From NCBI RefSeq assembly GCF_010667655.1, contig NZ_WHZU01000005.1, positions 62,001 through 126,000 on the forward strand: DNA of 64,000 nt. The letters are read 5' to 3'. Positions 34,059 to 43,111 of this stretch are shown in pieces. The translations under genes and the position numbers were made by a program. Numbering within the stretch: the stretch's first letter is position 1; each line of letters opens with the position of its first letter. A model generated the notes under the pieces. That model did not search any database. It was given only the letters and a program-made list of their open reading frames with translations, and was not told the DNA's origin. The stretch is from Bifidobacterium saimiriisciurei (GTDB taxonomy: Bacteria; Actinomycetota; Actinomycetes; Actinomycetales; Bifidobacteriaceae).

Positions 34059-34838
34059 CATATATCGGCGGCAATACCACCGTCGACTGGCCGCCCCGTC
34101 AATCCGGTCGGGCTTGTGGGTCCATCGCGTCATCAAATGGGAACCAATGGGAACCAAATAGAGGTTTGTGGGTCTGATCGGTCGTCGGAATACGAAAGCG
34201 GGTCCATCCGCTCACGAGGAGGGGATTTTCGGGTCCCCGCGCATGTCTTGACCCACAAAGCTGATGCCCTAGACCCATAAAATCTGATTGCATAGGCCCA
34301 CAAACCCGATTTGTATTTCTTGGGGCATGGTTTCATTCGATTCGTCTTGACGACGGTATTCTGCAGGGTCTGCAAACATCGCGTACAGGCATGCACCGTG
34401 CGGCATGTGCCGGAGATTCCGGGAATACGGCGGAAGACCGCGAGGATGGGTTCGGAAGCCTCGCGCATGCGTTGCATATGCACCACGGCCGCATATGCAA
34501 CGTCAGCCATATACGCTGCAATCGAATATGCACCGGCCGCATGATATGCAAAAACTCCTGTCTGCGCGAGGCAGTACAGGAGTCTTGGTATCCCCCGTCG
34601 GAGAGAAGAAACAGAACGACAGGGGAAGAGTCGATCCGTTGGGGGCCGCGGCCCATCAGGCGTCCGGCCCGTCATTCCGCGTTGCACTCATGAATGAATG
34701 ACGAGTCGAAGCCCTCGGACCCTGCGTTTCCCTCCGTCACGCCGCGAGACCGAACACCGGACGATTGATATCGCCGGCGGCCCGGCACCGGAGCGCAACG
34801 GATGGGAACGACTGCGGACGGTCCCCCAACGGTGAGGA
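34059..34838. other. 780-bp noncoding region of palindromes and repeats downstream of pstB
   Basis: No gene is recognised here. The segment holds five copies of a TTTGTGGGTC-like motif (about 34112, 34165, 34250, 34272 and 34297, in both orientations), a 12-bp-arm palindrome CGTTGCATATGC...GCATATGCAACG (34470-34481 and 34491-34502) with further ATATGCA copies up to 34550, a terminator-like hairpin at 34554-34583, and a GCGCAACGGATGGGAACG repeat at 34793-34810. Base composition is more AT-rich than the flanks. It may hold a noncoding RNA or regulatory sites for pst. Confidence 0.5.
34551..34583 (-). terminator. minus-strand intrinsic terminator, orphan or of pstB transcript
   Basis: ACTCCTGT/ACAGGAGT (34554-34561 and 34576-34583) with an inner CTGC/GCAG stem. 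On the minus strand it is followed by TTTTT, so it stops leftward transcription. The nearest upstream gene, pstB, ends 255 bases away; a small RNA between is possible. Confidence 0.75.
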
Positions 34839-35618
34839 TCAGCCGAAGCGGCCGGAGATGTAACGCTCGGTGTCTTCCTCGTGCGGGTTCTCAAAGATGA
34901 CCTTGGTCTCGTTCATCTCGACGAGATGACCGGGCTGGCCGATCTCCTTGAGGTTGAAGAAGGCGGTGTAGTCGGACACACGGGCGGCCTGCTGCATGTT
35001 GTGGGTCACGATGACGATCGTGTAGTCCTTCTTCAGCTCGTTGATCAGATCCTCGACGGCGAGCGTCGAAATCGGGTCAAGGGCGGAGCAGGGCTCGTCC
35101 ATGAGCAGCACCTGCGGGTGGACGGCCACGGCGCGGGCGATGCACAGACGCTGCTGCTGGCCGCCGGAGAGGCCGATGCCGGGGTTGTCGAGACGGTCCT
35201 TGACCTCGTCCCACAGGTTGGCGCCGCGCAGGGCCCATTCGACGAGCTCGTCGGCGTCCTTCTTGTCGACGGAGCGGTTGTTGAGCTTCATGCCGGCAAG
35301 CACGTTCTCACGGATGGACATCGTGGGGAACGGGTTCGGGCGCTGGAACACCATGCCGACGTCACGACGGACGGCGACCGGGTCGACGCCGGGGCCATAG
35401 AGGTTCTTGCCTTCGAGCAGCACCTCGCCGGTGACGTGGGCGCCGGGGATGATCTCGTGCATGCGGTCGAGGGTGCGCAGCACGGTGGACTTGCCACAGC
35501 CGGAGGGGCCGATGAAGGCGGTGACCTTGTTCGGCTCGATCTTCATGTTGACGTCCTCGACGGCCAGGAAGTCGCCGTAGTAGACGTTCAGATGGTTGAC
35601 ATCAATTCGTTGTCCCAT
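34839..35618 (-). CDS. pstB: phosphate ABC transporter ATPase PstB
   Basis: PstB powers high-affinity phosphate import. The 259-residue protein has Walker [10 protein letters not shown] (37-45), the Q-loop [15 protein letters not shown], the signature [14 protein letters not shown], Walker [14 protein letters not shown] and the [11 protein letters not shown] switch His. It is the last gene of pstS-pstC-pstA-pstB, 39 bases after pstA. No phoU follows, unlike many other pst operons. Confidence 0.97.
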   Translation of the reverse strand: MGQRIDVNHLNVYYGDFLAVEDVNMKIEPNKVTAFIGPSGCGKSTVLRTLDRMHEIIPGAHVTGEVLLEGKNLYGPGVDPVAVRRDVGMVFQRPNPFPTMSIRENVLAGMKLNNRSVDKKDADELVEWALRGANLWDEVKDRLDNPGIGLSGGQQQRLCIARAVAVHPQVLLMDEPCSALDPISTLAVEDLINELKKDYTIVIVTHNMQQAARVSDYTAFFNLKEIGQPGHLVEMNETKVIFENPHEEDTERYISGRFG

Positions 35619-35657
35619 GTTCTTTCCTTATGTTTTCCAGTGACGGCGATTACTCGA

Positions 35658-36650
35658 TTACTTCTGCGTGCCTTCGACCGAGAACACCTTGGCCACGATG
35701 CGGCCGATGACGTTCAGCAGCAGCACGATGAGGATCAGCACGAGGGCGGCGGCCCATGCACGTTCCATACGGATGCCCGGCAGGCACGGCGGGTTGAGCT
35801 TGAGCGCGGCGGGCGTGCAGGTGGCCAGACCCTGGGAGTATTCGTTGTAGACGTACACCGGCAGCGTCGTCATACGACCGGAGAAGAGGTTGAAGTTCGT
35901 GTTGGCGATGAAGCCGGAGGCGATGAGCAGCGGGGCGGTCTCGCCGATGACTCGCGCGATGGCGAGGATCACGCCGGAGACGATGCCCGGAAGCGCGGTG
36001 CGCAGCACGATCTTGGTGATGGTGCGCTGCTTGGTGACGCCCAGTGCGTAGGAGCATTCACGAAGATCGTTCGGCACGATCTTGAGCATCTCCTCGCTGG
36101 TCTTCACCACGGTCGGGATCATGAGCAGCGACAACGCCACCGAACCGACGAAGCCGTTGACGGTGCCGGGGCCGAGCAGGATGGTGAACAGCGAGAAGGC
36201 GAACAGACCGGCGACGATGGACGGGATGCCGCTCATCACGTCGACCAGCAGGGAGATGGTCTTCGACAGCGCGCCCTTCTGCGCGTATTCCACGAGGTAG
36301 ACGGCGCACATGAGGCCGATCGGGATGGAGATGACCATGGCGCCGAACGTGATCTCCACGGTGCCGATGATGGCGTGGAGGATGCCGCCGTACGGATACA
36401 TGCCGCCGATGACGCCGACCATGTTGTGGCTCAGGAAGTAGCCGTCAAGACGCTTGTAGCCTTCGGCGAGGCAGGTCCACAGCACGGAGATGAGCGGGAC
36501 CAGCGCGATGAGGAACGCGATGTAGATGAGGACACGCATGGCGATGTCCTTGTACTTACGCGCCTGGATGGAGGAGCGGCTGGGCTTGAACTTGTCGAAG
36601 TCGGGCTGCGGTCCGCGATGGAATTCGGGATTGGTTGCTGCGGCGGTCAT
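35658..36650 (-). CDS. pstA: phosphate ABC transporter permease PstA
   Basis: Integral membrane subunit of the phosphate importer, 330 residues, with about six helices. The inner-membrane EAA-type loop is SEEMLKIVPNDLRECSYALGVTKQRTITKIVL, typical of PstA, which binds PstB. The N-terminus (MTAAATNPEFHRGPQPDFDK) is inside. Its ATG overlaps the pstC stop by one base (TGATG), so translation is probably coupled. Confidence 0.95.
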   Translation of the reverse strand: MTAAATNPEFHRGPQPDFDKFKPSRSSIQARKYKDIAMRVLIYIAFLIALVPLISVLWTCLAEGYKRLDGYFLSHNMVGVIGGMYPYGGILHAIIGTVEITFGAMVISIPIGLMCAVYLVEYAQKGALSKTISLLVDVMSGIPSIVAGLFAFSLFTILLGPGTVNGFVGSVALSLLMIPTVVKTSEEMLKIVPNDLRECSYALGVTKQRTITKIVLRTALPGIVSGVILAIARVIGETAPLLIASGFIANTNFNLFSGRMTTLPVYVYNEYSQGLATCTPAALKLNPPCLPGIRMERAWAAALVLILIVLLLNVIGRIVAKVFSVEGTQK

Positions 36651-37609
36651 CAGGCGTCCTTCCTATCCGTGATCTTGCGTGCCGCATAGTTCACGATGAA
36701 CGTGATGACGAACAGCACGAGACCGGTGGCGATCAGCGTGCTCACACCGAGGTCGTTGGCCTCGGGGAACTGCGCGGCGATGTTGGCTGCGATGGTCTGG
36801 CTCTGGGAGGCCTGCAGCAGCCTGAAGGAGTACAGCATGCCCGGGGACAGGATCATGAGCACGGCCATCGTCTCGCCGAGTGCGCGGCCGAGGCCGAGCA
36901 TGGAGGCGGAGATCACGCCGGACTTGCCGAACGGAATGACGGCCAGCTTGATCATCTCCCACTTGGTGGCGCCGAGCGCCAGGGCGGCCTCCTGCTGGAG
37001 GGCCGGGGTCTGCAGGAAGATGTCACGCGAGACGGAGGTGATGATCGGCAGGATCATCACGGCCAGCACCACGGCGACCGTGGCGACCGTACGCGGCGGG
37101 TTCGAGGCCGGACCGCCGAAGATGTACGTCCAGCCGAGGTACTTGGCGAACCAGTTCCATACGCCGACGATGTGCGGCACGAGAATCAGACCGCCCCACA
37201 GACCGTAGATGACGGAGGGGATGGCGGCCAGCAGGTCGATGACGGCCGAGAGCACGGCCGACAGCTTCGGCGAGGCGTAGTGGGAGATGAACAGTGCGAT
37301 GCCCACCGCGATGAAGAACGCGATGATCAGTGCGAGCGCGGAGACCAGAATGGTTCCGAACACGAGCGGGCCGACGTACTGCAGGAAGTTATGGGCGGTG
37401 CCACCGGAGAAGTTCTCGATGGTCGCCTTGTTGGCGGCCTGGTCGCCGACGAGCAGCGGCAGGGCGCGGACGAACAGGAAGATGAACACGGCCGCCAGCG
37501 CGACAAGAATCAGGATGCCGCAGGCGTAGGCCACTCCCTTGAACACTTTGTCGGCGGTTTTGCCGTCCTTGACGGCGCCACCTACCTCCGACGTAGTTTG
37601 AGAAGTCAC
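36650..37609 (-). CDS. pstC: phosphate ABC transporter permease PstC
   Basis: Second permease subunit, 319 residues. Helices and the loop MIKLAVIPFGKSGVISASMLGLGRALGETMA carry the PstC-type coupling motif; ALALGATKWEMIKLAVI is the EAA-like segment. A GTG at 37609 is chosen since an AAGGAG site stands just before it; the in-frame start at 37660 would sit in the pstS-pstC gap. It follows pstS after 116 bases. Confidence 0.94.
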   Translation of the reverse strand: MTSQTTSEVGGAVKDGKTADKVFKGVAYACGILILVALAAVFIFLFVRALPLLVGDQAANKATIENFSGGTAHNFLQYVGPLVFGTILVSALALIIAFFIAVGIALFISHYASPKLSAVLSAVIDLLAAIPSVIYGLWGGLILVPHIVGVWNWFAKYLGWTYIFGGPASNPPRTVATVAVVLAVMILPIITSVSRDIFLQTPALQQEAALALGATKWEMIKLAVIPFGKSGVISASMLGLGRALGETMAVLMILSPGMLYSFRLLQASQSQTIAANIAAQFPEANDLGVSTLIATGLVLFVITFIVNYAARKITDRKDA

Positions 37610-37725
37610 CTCATTCTCCTTCAATGATGGTTGGTAGAAACGAGAAGGCGCCCCCACCACTTCCTGACGACATCACCGTCGTGATTTCGCGTAGATGAAG
37701 CGATGGGGACGCGAACCCGGATGGG

Positions 37726-38859
37726 TTACTTGGTCTGGATGGCGTCGATGGACTTCTGGACCTGAGCGCGCAGCGTGTCGGACATCGGGGCGGAGCCGGC
37801 GTTGGTGGCGGCGGTCTGCTGGCCCTCGTCACTCACCACGTAGCTGAGCCACTGCTTGGCGAACTCGGCCTTGTTGGCGTCCTTGTAGGTGGGGCAGGCG
37901 ACGTCGTAGGAGACGAGCACGACCGGGTAGGCGCCGTCCTCGGTGGTCTTGTGGTCGAGCTTGATGACCACGCGGTTATCACCCTTGGCGGTGTCGTCCT
38001 TCGGGGAGGCGTCCACGACCTTGGCGGCGGCTTCGGCCGAGTACGGCACGTACTTCTCGCCAACCTTGACGGCCACGGTGCCGAGGTCGCCGGCCTGGGA
38101 GGCGTCGGCGTAGCCGATGGTGCCTTCGGCCTGGTTGACGGTGGAGATCACACCGGAGGTGCCCTTGCCGCCCTGGCCGACGTTGTTCGGCCAGTTCTCG
38201 CCGACCTCGTACTTCCAGTTGGAGTCGCCGGCGGCGTCCTTGATGTAGCTCAGGAAGTTCTTGGTGGTGCCGGACTTGTCGGAACGGTGAACCACGGTGA
38301 TGTCGGTGGACGGAAGCTTGGCGTCGGGGTTCTGCTTGGCGATGGCCGGATCGTTCCACTTGGTGATCTTGCCGTCGAAAATCTTAGCCAGCGTGGCGGC
38401 GTCCATGTTCAGGTGCTTGTCGGTGCCGTTGAGGCCGGCCGACTTGAGGTTGTAGACGATGGCGATCGGGGAGATGTAGACCGGCACGTCGAAGGCGGTC
38501 TTGCCTTCGCACACGCTCTTGGACTGCTCGACCTGATCGGCCTCGAGCGGGGCGTCGGAGCCGGCCCACACGGTGGCGCCGGTCAGGAAGGTGCTCACGC
38601 CGGCGCCGGATCCGGACGGATCGTAGGCGATCTTGGCGTTGGGCTGCTTGGCGCCGAAGCCGGCGATCCAGGCATCGACGGCGCTCTTCTGGGAGGAGGC
38701 GCCGGCGCCGGAGAACTCGCCGCTCAGCTGGGTGCCGGAGGCGCTGGAGCTGGAGGAGGAGCTACCGGCCGGGGCGTTGTCGCCGCAGGCCGCCAGAGAA
38801 GCCATCATTGCCAGGCCGGAAACCACGGCCATGGAGCGAAGCAGAAGATTCTTTCGCAT
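37726..38859 (-). CDS. pstS: phosphate-binding lipoprotein PstS
   Basis: Extracellular phosphate receptor of the Pst importer, 377 residues. Signal peptide with lipobox LAAC near residue 25, then a Ser-rich linker. Binding motifs include LSGEFSGAGASSQKSAVDAW, YDPSGSGAGVSTFLTG and DITVVHRSDKSGTTKNFLSY. It is the first gene of the operon and has a PHO-box-like site 140 bases upstream (38999-39020). Expression is expected to rise when phosphate is low. Confidence 0.96.
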   Translation of the reverse strand: MRKNLLLRSMAVVSGLAMMASLAACGDNAPAGSSSSSSSASGTQLSGEFSGAGASSQKSAVDAWIAGFGAKQPNAKIAYDPSGSGAGVSTFLTGATVWAGSDAPLEADQVEQSKSVCEGKTAFDVPVYISPIAIVYNLKSAGLNGTDKHLNMDAATLAKIFDGKITKWNDPAIAKQNPDAKLPSTDITVVHRSDKSGTTKNFLSYIKDAAGDSNWKYEVGENWPNNVGQGGKGTSGVISTVNQAEGTIGYADASQAGDLGTVAVKVGEKYVPYSAEAAAKVVDASPKDDTAKGDNRVVIKLDHKTTEDGAYPVVLVSYDVACPTYKDANKAEFAKQWLSYVVSDEGQQTAATNAGSAPMSDTLRAQVQKSIDAIQTK

Positions 38860-38998
38860 AACTTATTCCCTCTTGTCTGTCCGCGTCCCCGGCAGGTCCG
38901 GGGCCGCCGTGCGCACCACGTCTTGAAACCATGTGGATATGCGCACCTTTGTTATGACACTTAACAGATTATTGATGGTTTCGGGGGTCGAAAACCAA

Positions 38999-39020
38999 AA
39001 TCGGTAAACAGTAAGTGAAC
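38999..39020 (-). promoter_or_regulatory. PHO-box-like direct repeat upstream of pstS
   Basis: On the minus strand GTTCACTTACT GTTTACCGATT forms an 11-bp direct repeat that matches the actinobacterial PHO-box pattern (GTTCACC-type units at 11-bp spacing). It is a good RegX3/PhoP-type target, since the senX3/regX3 genes are adjacent. Confidence 0.65.
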
Positions 39021-39180
39021 TTGTGCTGATATCTGTTTTTGTAGTATTTCCACGATGCGGAGACCACCGGCGTTCGACGCGAAAATCGTTGGAAAGCCGC
39101 GATTCCCCATCGGATATCAGTATCATGCGCGCTTGTTGGTTGCCGATCGTCCTTTCGTCGAAAGAGGTAGGTACAAGAAA

Positions 39181-39222
39181 ACCGTATGCAATATCTACGT
39201 AGATTTTGCATACGGTTATGAA
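39181..39222 (-). terminator. terminator after senX3-regX3
   Basis: An almost perfect 36-base palindrome (39181-39216; arms ACCGTATGCAA/TTGCATACGGT with an inner ATCTAC/GTAGAT) lies 50 bases past the regX3 stop. On the minus strand it is followed by TTTTCTT. Confidence 0.85.
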
Positions 39223-39266
39223 TGTACTACATGGCCGGCACCACGGCGCGCCGGCCGCGCGCGCCG

Positions 39267-39971
39267 TCAGTCGGACGGCTCGTCGATCTTGTAGCCGAGG
39301 CCGCGCACCGTGGTGATGTAGTGCGGATGGGCGGAATCCTCCTCGATCTTCGAGCGCACGCGCTTGATGTGCACGTCGAGCGTCTTCGTGTCGCCGACGT
39401 AGTCGGAGCCCCACACGCGGTCGATGAGCTGGTGGCGGGTGAGCACGCGGCCCTTGTTCTGCATGAGGTATTCCAGCAGCTCGAACTCCTTGAGCGGGAA
39501 GAACACGCTTTCGCCGTGCACGGTGACGGCATGCTGCCCCACCAGCATGCGGATGGGTCCGCACACCAGCGGCACGTCGTCGCCGGAGACGTCGCCGGCG
39601 TCGACGCTCGCCTGGTTGCGACGCAGCACGGCGCGCACGCGGGCGAGCAGCTCGCGGAAGGAATACGGCTTGGTCACATAGTCGTCGGCGCCGATCTCCA
39701 GACCGACGACCTTATCGATCTCCGAGCTCTTGGCCGTGAGCATGATGATGGGCACGCGGCTCTGCTCGCGGATGCGGCGGCACAGGGAGGTTCCGTCAAG
39801 GCCGGGAAGCATGAGGTCGAGCAGCACCAGGTCGACACCGCCCTTGGTGAACAGCTCCAGGCCCTCCTCACCCGTGGCCGCGGCGATCACGTCGTAGCCC
39901 TCGTGCGTGAACTGGTAGACCAGAGGCTCGCGATAGGATTCCTCATCCTCGACGATAAGTATGCGCGTCAT
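39267..39971 (-). CDS. regX3: response regulator RegX3/PhoP-like
   Basis: OmpR/PhoB-family response regulator, 234 residues. Receiver: RILIVEDEESYREPL, phosphoacceptor Asp52 in LVLLDLMLPGLDG, LTAKSSE and GADDYVTKPYSFRELLARV. The C-terminal winged helix ends KEFELLEYLMQNKGRVLTRHQLIDRVWGSD. Its neighbours are the kinase SenX3 upstream and pstSCAB downstream, a conserved phosphate-sensing arrangement of actinobacteria. Most likely it activates pstS through the upstream PHO box. Confidence 0.93.
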   Translation of the reverse strand: MTRILIVEDEESYREPLVYQFTHEGYDVIAAATGEEGLELFTKGGVDLVLLDLMLPGLDGTSLCRRIREQSRVPIIMLTAKSSEIDKVVGLEIGADDYVTKPYSFRELLARVRAVLRRNQASVDAGDVSGDDVPLVCGPIRMLVGQHAVTVHGESVFFPLKEFELLEYLMQNKGRVLTRHQLIDRVWGSDYVGDTKTLDVHIKRVRSKIEEDSAHPHYITTVRGLGYKIDEPSD

Positions 39972-40074
39972 ATACGTTGACTTCCCTTGATTTTTCGAAA
40001 CTTACCCAGGCCGGCGAAGACTTCCCCGCCCTTACACAGACATGAACAGTGTACCCACATATCTTGCGCACGGG

Positions 40075-41466
40075 TTAATCGTCGGAGTGATTTTCCCCAC
40101 TTGCGACGGGCAGCGTGATGGTGAACGTGGAGCCTTCTCCGGGGCGGGACCATACGTCAATCGTTCCACCCGCCTCCTGCACGATGTGCTTGGTGATGGC
40201 GAGGCCGAGACCGGTGCCGCCGGTCTCGCGCGAGCGGGCCGGATCGACCCGGTAGAACCGTTCGAAGATGCGGCTCTGCGCCTCGACGGGGATGCCGATG
40301 CCCTGGTCGATCACGCGGATGCGGACGTCATCGCCCTCCTGCTTGACGCTCACGCCCACGTGCGTGCCCCTGGGCGAGTAGTGCACGGCGTTCTCCACGA
40401 GGTTCTTCACGGCGGTCTTGATGGCGTCGGCGTCGCCGTCCACGATCATCGGCTCGCACTCCGGCGCTGCGGGAGCGGCGGCCTCGCCGTCGGCGCCGTC
40501 GCCGGGCCTGCCGGCGCCGTCGGCCTCGTTGGTCTGCACGCCGACGGTGTCGTCGCCGACGTACATGCGCAGTTCGATGTTCGCCGCGTCGGCCTGCACC
40601 GCGTTCTCGTCGAGCGCCTCGCGCACGACCTTCGGCACGTCGACCGGCCGGCGGTCGGCCGCGGCGAGGCCTTCGTCGTTCTGCACCTTCTGCAGGGCGA
40701 TGAGCTTCTGCACGAGCTCGGTCAGGCGCTCGGACTCCTTCGAGATGCGGCCGGAGAAGTAGCGCACGGCGTCGGGGTCCTCGGCCGCGTCCGACACCGT
40801 CTCGGCGAGCAGCGAGATGGCGCCGGCCGGAGTCTTGAGCTCATGGGAGACGTTGGTCACGAAATCGCGGCGCATGCGCTCGAAGTTGCGGCGCTCGCTC
40901 ACGTTCTCGAGGAAGACGGCGTACAGCTCGTCGGCGCCTCCCGAGACGGCGATGTCGTCGACGTCGTCGTCGGGCATGACGTCGCTGTGTATCCGCGCGA
41001 TGCGGCCGATGCGCACGCGCAGGTACATCGGCACGCGGTCGGTGAGCCTGCCGGATTCGGGCTCGACATGCAGTTCGATCTCGCGGTCGCGGATCTTGCC
41101 GTCGGAGACCACCTGGGCGAGGATGTCGCGGATCTCGTCGTATTCGAGATGCCCGTCGGAGACGACATCCAGCTGTTCGGCCAGCGGGCTGACGTATCGT
41201 GTATTGCCGAGTCCATCGACGAGGATGACGGCGCTGCGCATCACGTCGAGCAGATTGTGGGCCGCGTTCTGCGCATTGACCCCCCTGCCGAACACCGAGG
41301 AGGCCGGCGGCTCGTTGTCCTGCGCGATCTTCCTCACCATCCGCAGGGCGCCGGCGTCGACGCCCTTGCGATACGACTGCCAGATGAGCAGCGCCGCGGC
41401 CGCGACCACGATGATGAGGACGATGAGGAAGAACGAGGATTCCGTCGTTGAAAGTGAGATTGCCAT
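40075..41466 (-). CDS. senX3: sensor histidine kinase SenX3/PhoR-like
   Basis: Membrane kinase of the phosphate two-component system, 463 residues. One N-terminal helix (about 10-32) is followed by a PAS-like region and HisKA: VTNVSHELKTPAGAIS (phospho-His near 205). The ATPase has NLVENAVHYSPRG (N box), RVIDQGIGIPVEAQ (G1) and GTGLGLAIVKHI-like GTGLGLAITKHIV (G2). A Gly/Ala/Asp-rich insertion (about 305-345) splits the catalytic region and is unusual. Only one membrane helix is clear, as in SenX3. It precedes regX3 by about 100 bases. Confidence 0.92.
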   Translation of the reverse strand: MAISLSTTESSFFLIVLIIVVAAAALLIWQSYRKGVDAGALRMVRKIAQDNEPPASSVFGRGVNAQNAAHNLLDVMRSAVILVDGLGNTRYVSPLAEQLDVVSDGHLEYDEIRDILAQVVSDGKIRDREIELHVEPESGRLTDRVPMYLRVRIGRIARIHSDVMPDDDVDDIAVSGGADELYAVFLENVSERRNFERMRRDFVTNVSHELKTPAGAISLLAETVSDAAEDPDAVRYFSGRISKESERLTELVQKLIALQKVQNDEGLAAADRRPVDVPKVVREALDENAVQADAANIELRMYVGDDTVGVQTNEADGAGRPGDGADGEAAAPAAPECEPMIVDGDADAIKTAVKNLVENAVHYSPRGTHVGVSVKQEGDDVRIRVIDQGIGIPVEAQSRIFERFYRVDPARSRETGGTGLGLAITKHIVQEAGGTIDVWSRPGEGSTFTITLPVASGENHSDD

Positions 41467-41611
41467 TGTGCTCGACCGACCGTTCCGCCGGGCCGCACGG
41501 CCCGACTGTGTGCATACGCGACCGATGTGATTCGCGTGACTTCGGATTCGTCACCAACGATATGCCATCGTGGCAACAACGACGGCGTCAGGCGCGGCCG
41601 GCGACGACTCG

Positions 41612-42997
41612 CTAATCCTGTCCGGCGAGCGTCAGCACGACGAGCACCACGTTGAGGGCCACGATCAGCGCGGCGACGAGGATGAATACGACGTGCTTGA
41701 CCGGCCCGTCCGCCCACTTGCCCATGAGCTCGCGGTCGTGCGTGTAGCGCATGAGCGGGATGATGGCGAAGGGGATGCCGATGGAGAGGATCACCTGGCC
41801 GACGACCAGCGCGAACGTGGGATTGGTGCTGAACCACAGGACCACGAGCGCGGGCACGAGCGTGATGATGCGGCATGCCCACATGGGGGCGTCAACGTGC
41901 AGCAGGCCGTGCATGATCTCCTGTCCGGCGTAGGTGCCGACCGATGTGCTCGACAGGCTGGAGGCGAGCAGACCGATGGAGAATATGGTGCCGATGACCG
42001 GTCCGAGCACCTGCACGACGGCGTGCTGGGCTCCTTCGATGGTGTCGGTGCCGGCCATGCCGTGCAGGGAGTTGGCGGCGAGCAGCAGCAGTGCGAGGTT
42101 CACGGTTCCGGCGAGCAGCAGCGCCCACACCACGTCGATCTTGGCGCCGAACAGTTCCCGCTTGATTCCGGGGCGGTCGGTGCGTCCAGCGAAGTGGTCG
42201 TTGACGAGCGTGGAATGCAGGTAGATGGCGTGGGGCATGACGGTGGCGCCGAGCATGGAGCTGGCCATGAGCACGGAGTCGGTGGTGGTGAAGCGCGGGA
42301 CGAGGCCGCCGAGCACCTGCCCCGGGTCCGGCGGCGCGATGAACAGGCCGGCGATGAAGCCGAACGTGATGACGAGCAGCAGCGCGATGATCATCTTCTC
42401 GAACGTGCCCTGCGTATGGCCTCCCTGGAATCGCAGCAGCACCGTGGAGACGGCGCCGATGATGCATCCGCCGACGAACAGCGGCAGACCGAACAGCAGG
42501 TTCAGGGCGATGGCGCCGCCGATGACCTCGGCGAGGTCGGTGGCGATGGCGATGACCTCGGCCTGGGCGAAGAACAGGAGGCGGCCGCCCGGGTTCATGC
42601 GGTTGCCGAGCAATGCCGGCAACGACTGGCCGGTGACGATGCCGAGCTTGGCGCTCTGGTATTGGATGAGCACGCTCATGGCGTTGGCGAGCACCAGCAC
42701 CCAGACCAGCAGATAGCCGTATCGGGCGCCCGACGTGATGTTGGCGGCCACGTTGCCCGGGTCCACATAGGCGACGGCCGCCACGAACGCCGGGCCGAGC
42801 AGTGCGCTGAGCTTGGATTTGGCATCGGTATGGGGCGCGGCGAGCTTCGGCACGCTGTGCATGTGCTCGGTGTGCGGATGCCCGCTCGCCTCGAGCGCCT
42901 TCTCCTCGTCGGGATCGATATGATGGCGCCGCGCAGATCTTGTGGACCGTGTCGACGTCGTGGATTCTGCGGATTCCATGGATTCTGATTCGTCCAT
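41612..42997 (-). CDS. mntH: Nramp-type divalent metal transporter (MntH)
   Basis: Proton-coupled Mn2+/Fe2+ importer, 461 residues, eleven or so helices. The family motifs are AYVDPGNVAANITSGARYGYL (DPGN) and SMLGATVMPHAIYLHS (MPH), both in place. The N-terminal 45 residues are hydrophilic with a short H-rich DPHHI-type start (HIDPDEEKALE). The upstream 114 bases show AT-poor GTGAT-type short repeats but no recognised manganese riboswitch. It has the same orientation as the HNH gene upstream. Confidence 0.94.
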   Translation of the reverse strand: MDESESMESAESTTSTRSTRSARRHHIDPDEEKALEASGHPHTEHMHSVPKLAAPHTDAKSKLSALLGPAFVAAVAYVDPGNVAANITSGARYGYLLVWVLVLANAMSVLIQYQSAKLGIVTGQSLPALLGNRMNPGGRLLFFAQAEVIAIATDLAEVIGGAIALNLLFGLPLFVGGCIIGAVSTVLLRFQGGHTQGTFEKMIIALLLVITFGFIAGLFIAPPDPGQVLGGLVPRFTTTDSVLMASSMLGATVMPHAIYLHSTLVNDHFAGRTDRPGIKRELFGAKIDVVWALLLAGTVNLALLLLAANSLHGMAGTDTIEGAQHAVVQVLGPVIGTIFSIGLLASSLSSTSVGTYAGQEIMHGLLHVDAPMWACRIITLVPALVVLWFSTNPTFALVVGQVILSIGIPFAIIPLMRYTHDRELMGKWADGPVKHVVFILVAALIVALNVVLVVLTLAGQD

Positions 42998-43111
42998 TCC
43001 TTGCCTCCCCGCCTATTGGTATAGCACCTCGGCGGACTTCCCACGTTTCCATGGCACGAGGCACGGCGCAGGTCACAAACCACAATCACAATCACAGATC
43101 ACAGCCGACCG

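Noticed and set aside
34133..34687. 184-residue minus-strand ORF in the noncoding region
   Set aside because: Crosses several palindromes and a terminator, has no ribosome site and no protein-like composition.
42998..43111. manganese riboswitch before mntH
   Set aside because: Only 114 bases, with GTGAT-type short repeats and no recognisable yybP-ykoY core.
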